Position numbers and translations under genes: made by a program. 64,000 nt of DNA from Drosophila pseudoobscura. Lineage: Eukaryota > Arthropoda > Insecta > Diptera > Drosophilidae. Shown here piece after piece: positions 60,554 through 64,000 of the stretch (position 1 is the first letter of the stretch; each line of letters opens with the position of its first letter). The notes beneath the pieces were generated by a model. It searched no databases and had not been told where the DNA came from. It saw nothing but the letters and a program-made list of their open reading frames with translations. The stretch spans positions 28,170,001 through 28,234,000 of the forward strand of contig NC_046681.1 in the NCBI RefSeq assembly GCF_009870125.1, in the 5' to 3' direction.

Positions 60554-62508
60554 AGTAATCCAGTGATCAAACATAAATGTATACAAAAACGTGTTACAAA
60601 TAAAATGTGTTATTGTTTAGTTGTCTCGCTCCTTTTTTTTTTGTTTACATGAGATCCAGCAGTGTGTGTGTGCGGGTGCTTGAAAATTCGTCAAGTTTCG
60701 TCCCTTTCCCACTCCCACGCAGTAGTGTGATGCAGTGAAGAAGAGAATCAAAAAGGAGAGAGTGCTCTCATCCCAAGCGAAGTTTATGGTAGGGTGAGGC
60801 ATTCCCAATACCCGCTGATCTGACTCTCTCTTGCTTGGTGTGTTTACACGAACTTCCGCCTTCTAATGCCTCACCCTAAATTAATATGCGTTAAATTTGT
60901 GCTCTTATTGGAAATCATTTCGTGCGTTTCGCTGGCGGTTTCGGTGCGGTTTTCTCGTAATTTCGAAGTCGTCGTGCGGTGTCTCCCTCCATCAGAATCG
61001 TTAGAGTCGCATATGGAACACCAGGATAAGATTTCAAAACGGAACCAGATTATGGGTAAGAATATCTGCATGCACTTTCTTTATTTTATCTAAAATTAAA
61101 AAATGTGGCCAAAAATTTTGTTGCAGCAAAACATGTTGTTTTTTGTTTTGAGAGGTTTATAAATGTTGTTATTCAAAATAAACAAAAACGATTGATAGCT
61201 TCCGTGATGCATTAATAATCGAACAGATACCAAAAATCTATTTCGGAAATTGAAAATGGAATTAAAATAAGCTACGAGTTTTAGGGGTGGTTTAGCCCAC
61301 TGTGCGCCGGTGTCCAATGAATGGAAGTATTCCAAATGCTGTCTATAAATATTCATAAAATTCTGGCTTTTTATTATCTGGAAATTGTTAAGTGGGGCTC
61401 TTCAGTGGCCAGAGTCTAACTGGTCTGACTAAACCTATTTTAAAACCAATCAGAACTGTAGCTATGGTCAACTATTTCCTAATTGAGTCCCCGCCATCTT
61501 ATCGCTTATCACCCTCCGGGTTTGAATGCAGTTTTCTCACCGCACTTATTGGGGGTGCCATAAAGTTCAAACCGATTAAAGAGGATAATCTAATCTTCTT
61601 ATCAGGGCCCCGGTCGATTAGGGCCGTGCAAAATCATTTTGCGAATTTGTTTGCCAATCCATAGTGAGTTGTAGCATTTCGGGTGGATGAGTGTGCCCTG
61701 TACTCACAATAATTGGCCACAATTCGCACACGGGAAGGGGGAGTGATACCCGTAGCGACTGCCGTAAACCGTTGCGGCAAATTGAAAGCGCCAAAGGCCA
61801 TGTGGCACCAAAGGATTTCCGATTTGCCACCGAAAATGGATTTGCAATGGAGCTCCAATCAGCTCTGGAAAGCACGGAATTATGCTGATGCCAGAAGAAC
61901 CTTTGGTTATTGTAGTATTAAGTGCATTCCAGGGGCTGCCCATTGTCCGGCATTGTCTGATTCTGTAAGGAACAGGATCGCAGTCTGTGTCTATCCCAAG
62001 GAAGTACCATTTAATTAGCTATTTTCCAGACTGACAAACACTCCTGCCGAGTATTAATTTTGTCTGGTTCTGAAATTACTTGGCCGCAAAACTAGGGCTT
62101 TGTGTGGAGTGCAATGTATGGGAGTTGTAGTTGATTTCCCCATTGCACTCCGATAAATACATAATCTGTGAAACATTGCCAGGGGTGGGGGAAGGGGGGC
62201 TGCATTAATTAATGCATTTGCCATCCGAGAGTGTGTGGGTTTTTGGCCAATAATCACTGCTGTTCATCTTTGGAGGGCAAAGACTCAATTCATCTACATT
62301 TTGTCCATATTTAATGGTTTGTTGAGTTATATTTGTAGTACACATACATACACACATATTTGAATATTGATTTTGCTATATAGAAAGAGTACGACGCACG
62401 ACGACTGCAGTACAGAACATTTTCAGCAACATCAGCTTTTACAAAGGCCTACAAACATCGGTTAAACATATAGAAATACGCAGTTGAGGTAATCGTTTCC
62501 GTTTCCGC
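60554..62508. other. Intergenic stretch between the fold-back repeat and Arr1
   Basis: The first 50 bp are related to the fold-back units. A possible 5' exon of a plus-strand gene ends in a strong donor (GG|GTAAGAA) at 61055/61056; see findings. The remainder is AT-rich, with the 3' UTR of Arr1 at its right end. No gene is firmly recognised. Confidence 0.5.
60790..60878. repeat. 14-bp perfect inverted repeat
   Basis: TAGGGTGAGGCATT at 60790-60803 and its reverse complement at 60865-60878, 61 bp apart. They lie just outside the fold-back repeat and may mark the ends of a small insertion; no target-site duplication was seen. Confidence 0.8.
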
Positions 62509-64000
62509 TTAGGCCTCCACAGAGCCCTCGGCTTCCAGGGCCTTTCGGTTGGGCTGCAAACAGAGCACAATTTAATATATTTTACTTATGTTTCCGTTAA
62601 AGATATCCCCCACCTTTGGGTGCATCAGAATGAAGGGCAGCTCAGCGCAGAGCTCGCCGCCGAGGGCTCCCAGGAAGAGCTTGACCTTCACGGCATACGA
62701 GACGATGATGCCAAAGGCATCCCTGGCATCCTGACTGGCAATCCTGCAGGGACGATTGGGATATATAGATTTAGGCGATGGCGATGCGATCCCCCTACTC
62801 ACAGTGTGGTCGATGCCAGGGCTGTGTCCTTGCGCTTGACATCCCCCTCCACGGCGATGCCCGCCCGATCACAGTTGGCCACCAGAGTGGGCACCAGGTA
62901 CATGACCTTCTGGAGGCTGGAGCCCGGGTTCAGGGGGCAGCCCTCGCTCGTCTCCATGAAGGCAATCGTGTTGCGGAACTGGCCGTTCTGGAAGAGCACC
63001 ACGTCGACGCCCTGCTGGACCATGGCCTTGACCTTCTTGACCACCTTGTTGGAGTTGTTGCGCACACAGATGTTGACCGAGATCTTCTCGCCGTGGTGGT
63101 ACAGCTGCTTGTCGAGGGTCACCTCCAGCTCCAGTTCGCCGGGCGACAGCAGGAAGTCCTTGCGGACGACGGTGCAGGGCTGGATGCCCTGCTTGGTGGG
63201 GGCGTACTGCACCTTGCGGATGCCCAGGTTGATGGTGCTGCGGCGGTGCGACCTGTCGCAGTCGCTGTCGCCGGTGAAGATCTTCACGAAGTACTGGACG
63301 CCGCAGGGCTGGCTCTCGTCGCTGGCCTTCTGCTGCAGCACCACCGAGGCCGGGGAGCTGGGCGGCATCTGCATCACGAAGGGGTAGGCGTTGGAGCCGA
63401 GCTTCTTCAGCAGCCGCTCCTGCATCTTGGTCAGCTGGATGTCCTGCTTCTGCGGCGGGCACACCTGCTGCGAGACCAGCGTCAGCTCCTTCTGGAAGCG
63501 CAGGCCAATCATCTCGTCGTCCTCGCGTCCATACCGGAAATTGCACACCAGCTGCACAAAGATCTTGCGGTTCTGGCGCACGTACTCATCGTCCAGGACC
63601 ACGATGCCGTCTGCAAAGGGAAGCCTAATTAATTGGCCATTAGAGCACCGCGGCAGTCACGTATCCGTGCCGGATTCTATGCTCTTCTATGGTCACGTAA
63701 CTAATAAGCTGCTTTTGTTGGTAATGCAACCATCAGGGTATCTATCAGGGGTTGCATAAATTAGGGCTTAATTTAATTAGGTCTCGGGGGGGGCAAGAAT
63801 GATGCAAAAAGGTGGGGCAGGATCGTTTGAACTGCTTTGAGAGCCAACTGAAGTGATAATCCCATTCAGGCGGTGATGCCGTAACGACGGACGATGGTAC
63901 TCCGGATGTATTCACGGTCTACCTACCGATGGGCTCCACCTGCGTCACGGAGTCCACGAACTCGCGCCTGTTCATGTAGAGCGTGATCATGTTGTTGGGG
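62509..64000 (-). CDS. Arr1: Arrestin 1 (phosrestin II), 5' end beyond the window
   Basis: A photoreceptor arrestin that binds activated, phosphorylated rhodopsin and stops signalling to Gq (known). Visible exons (minus order): 64000-63927 (partial), 63610-62803, 62743-62614 and 62553-62509; phases 1, 2, 0. The visible protein runs from [20 protein letters not shown] to the end LEAEGSVEA, 351 residues. The D. melanogaster protein I remember has 364, so about 12 N-terminal codons lie past the right edge. Arrestin landmarks include [27 protein letters not shown]-like ([11 protein letters not shown]), [20 protein letters not shown] and the C-domain segment [20 protein letters not shown]. The short C-terminal tail is typical of Arr1, not of the longer Arr2. 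It lies tail-first beyond the CD36 pair on the same strand. Coding GC is high. Confidence 0.96.
63611..63926 (-). other. Arr1 intron (316 bp)
   Basis: The donor is GTAGGT at 63926 and the acceptor TTTGCAG ends at 63611. I see nothing else in it. Confidence 0.9.

Noticed and set aside
62620-63632. Long plus-strand frames over Arr1
   Set aside because: They lie opposite conserved Arr1 exons and have biased composition (Val/Leu/Ala/His or Ser/Arg); antisense shadows.
1-64000. tRNA, rRNA and CRISPR features
   Set aside because: I looked for T-loop/B-box-like sequences and regular spaced repeats and saw none; a tRNA or covariance-model scan would be decisive.

Overview
This is nuclear DNA from a fruit fly of the genus Drosophila. 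The evidence is short GT-AG introns of about 60 bp, AT-rich spacers with many microsatellites, and clear orthologues of the fly genes kelch (kel) and Arrestin 1 (Arr1). In D. melanogaster both lie on 2L around 36D-E. Both proteins differ at scattered residues from the D. melanogaster versions I remember, so this is probably a related species. All exon joins given here were derived by eye and checked for reading phase.

Layout. From 9 to 5918 (+) lies kel. Its BTB-BACK-Kelch reading frame ends in a UGA that is followed in frame by an 818-codon extension, the known readthrough arrangement. From 7619 to 14155 (-) lies a seven-exon gene for a secreted 628-residue protein with three fasciclin (FAS1) domains. 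Its 3.7-kb first intron holds two tandem seven-transmembrane gustatory-receptor-like genes on the opposite strand; the first is intact and the second is a pseudogene. From 14.2 to 47.6 kb genes are very sparse: a probable MST-HMG-box (protamine-like) gene at 20.1-20.5 kb (-), a two-helix membrane protein at 24.7-25.0 kb (-), a 100-residue single-helix protein at 26.57-26.87 kb (+), a 177-bp transposon-like insertion with a 7-bp target-site duplication, and a DINE-1-like relic. Most of the rest is non-coding as far as I can see.

From 47.6 to 48.8 kb (+) is a secreted two-CUB-domain protein with a TATA box and a poly(A) signal. From 54.4 to 58.2 kb (-) are two head-to-tail CD36/SR-B scavenger-receptor genes; one is probably the orthologue of ninaD, which takes up carotenoid for making visual chromophore. 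From 58.7 to 60.6 kb is a 1.8-kb imperfect nested inverted repeat that looks like a fold-back element. From 62.5 kb to the right edge (-) is Arr1, complete except for its first 12 or so codons.

Together, the right side links two photoreceptor-related functions (carotenoid uptake and rhodopsin shut-off). The left side is an ovary gene (kel) converging on a secreted adhesion-type gene that hosts chemoreceptor-like genes. The items most worth a second look are the nested receptor pair, the protamine-like gene in the sparse region, the fold-back repeat and a speculative three-exon gene at 31.3-35.8 kb.
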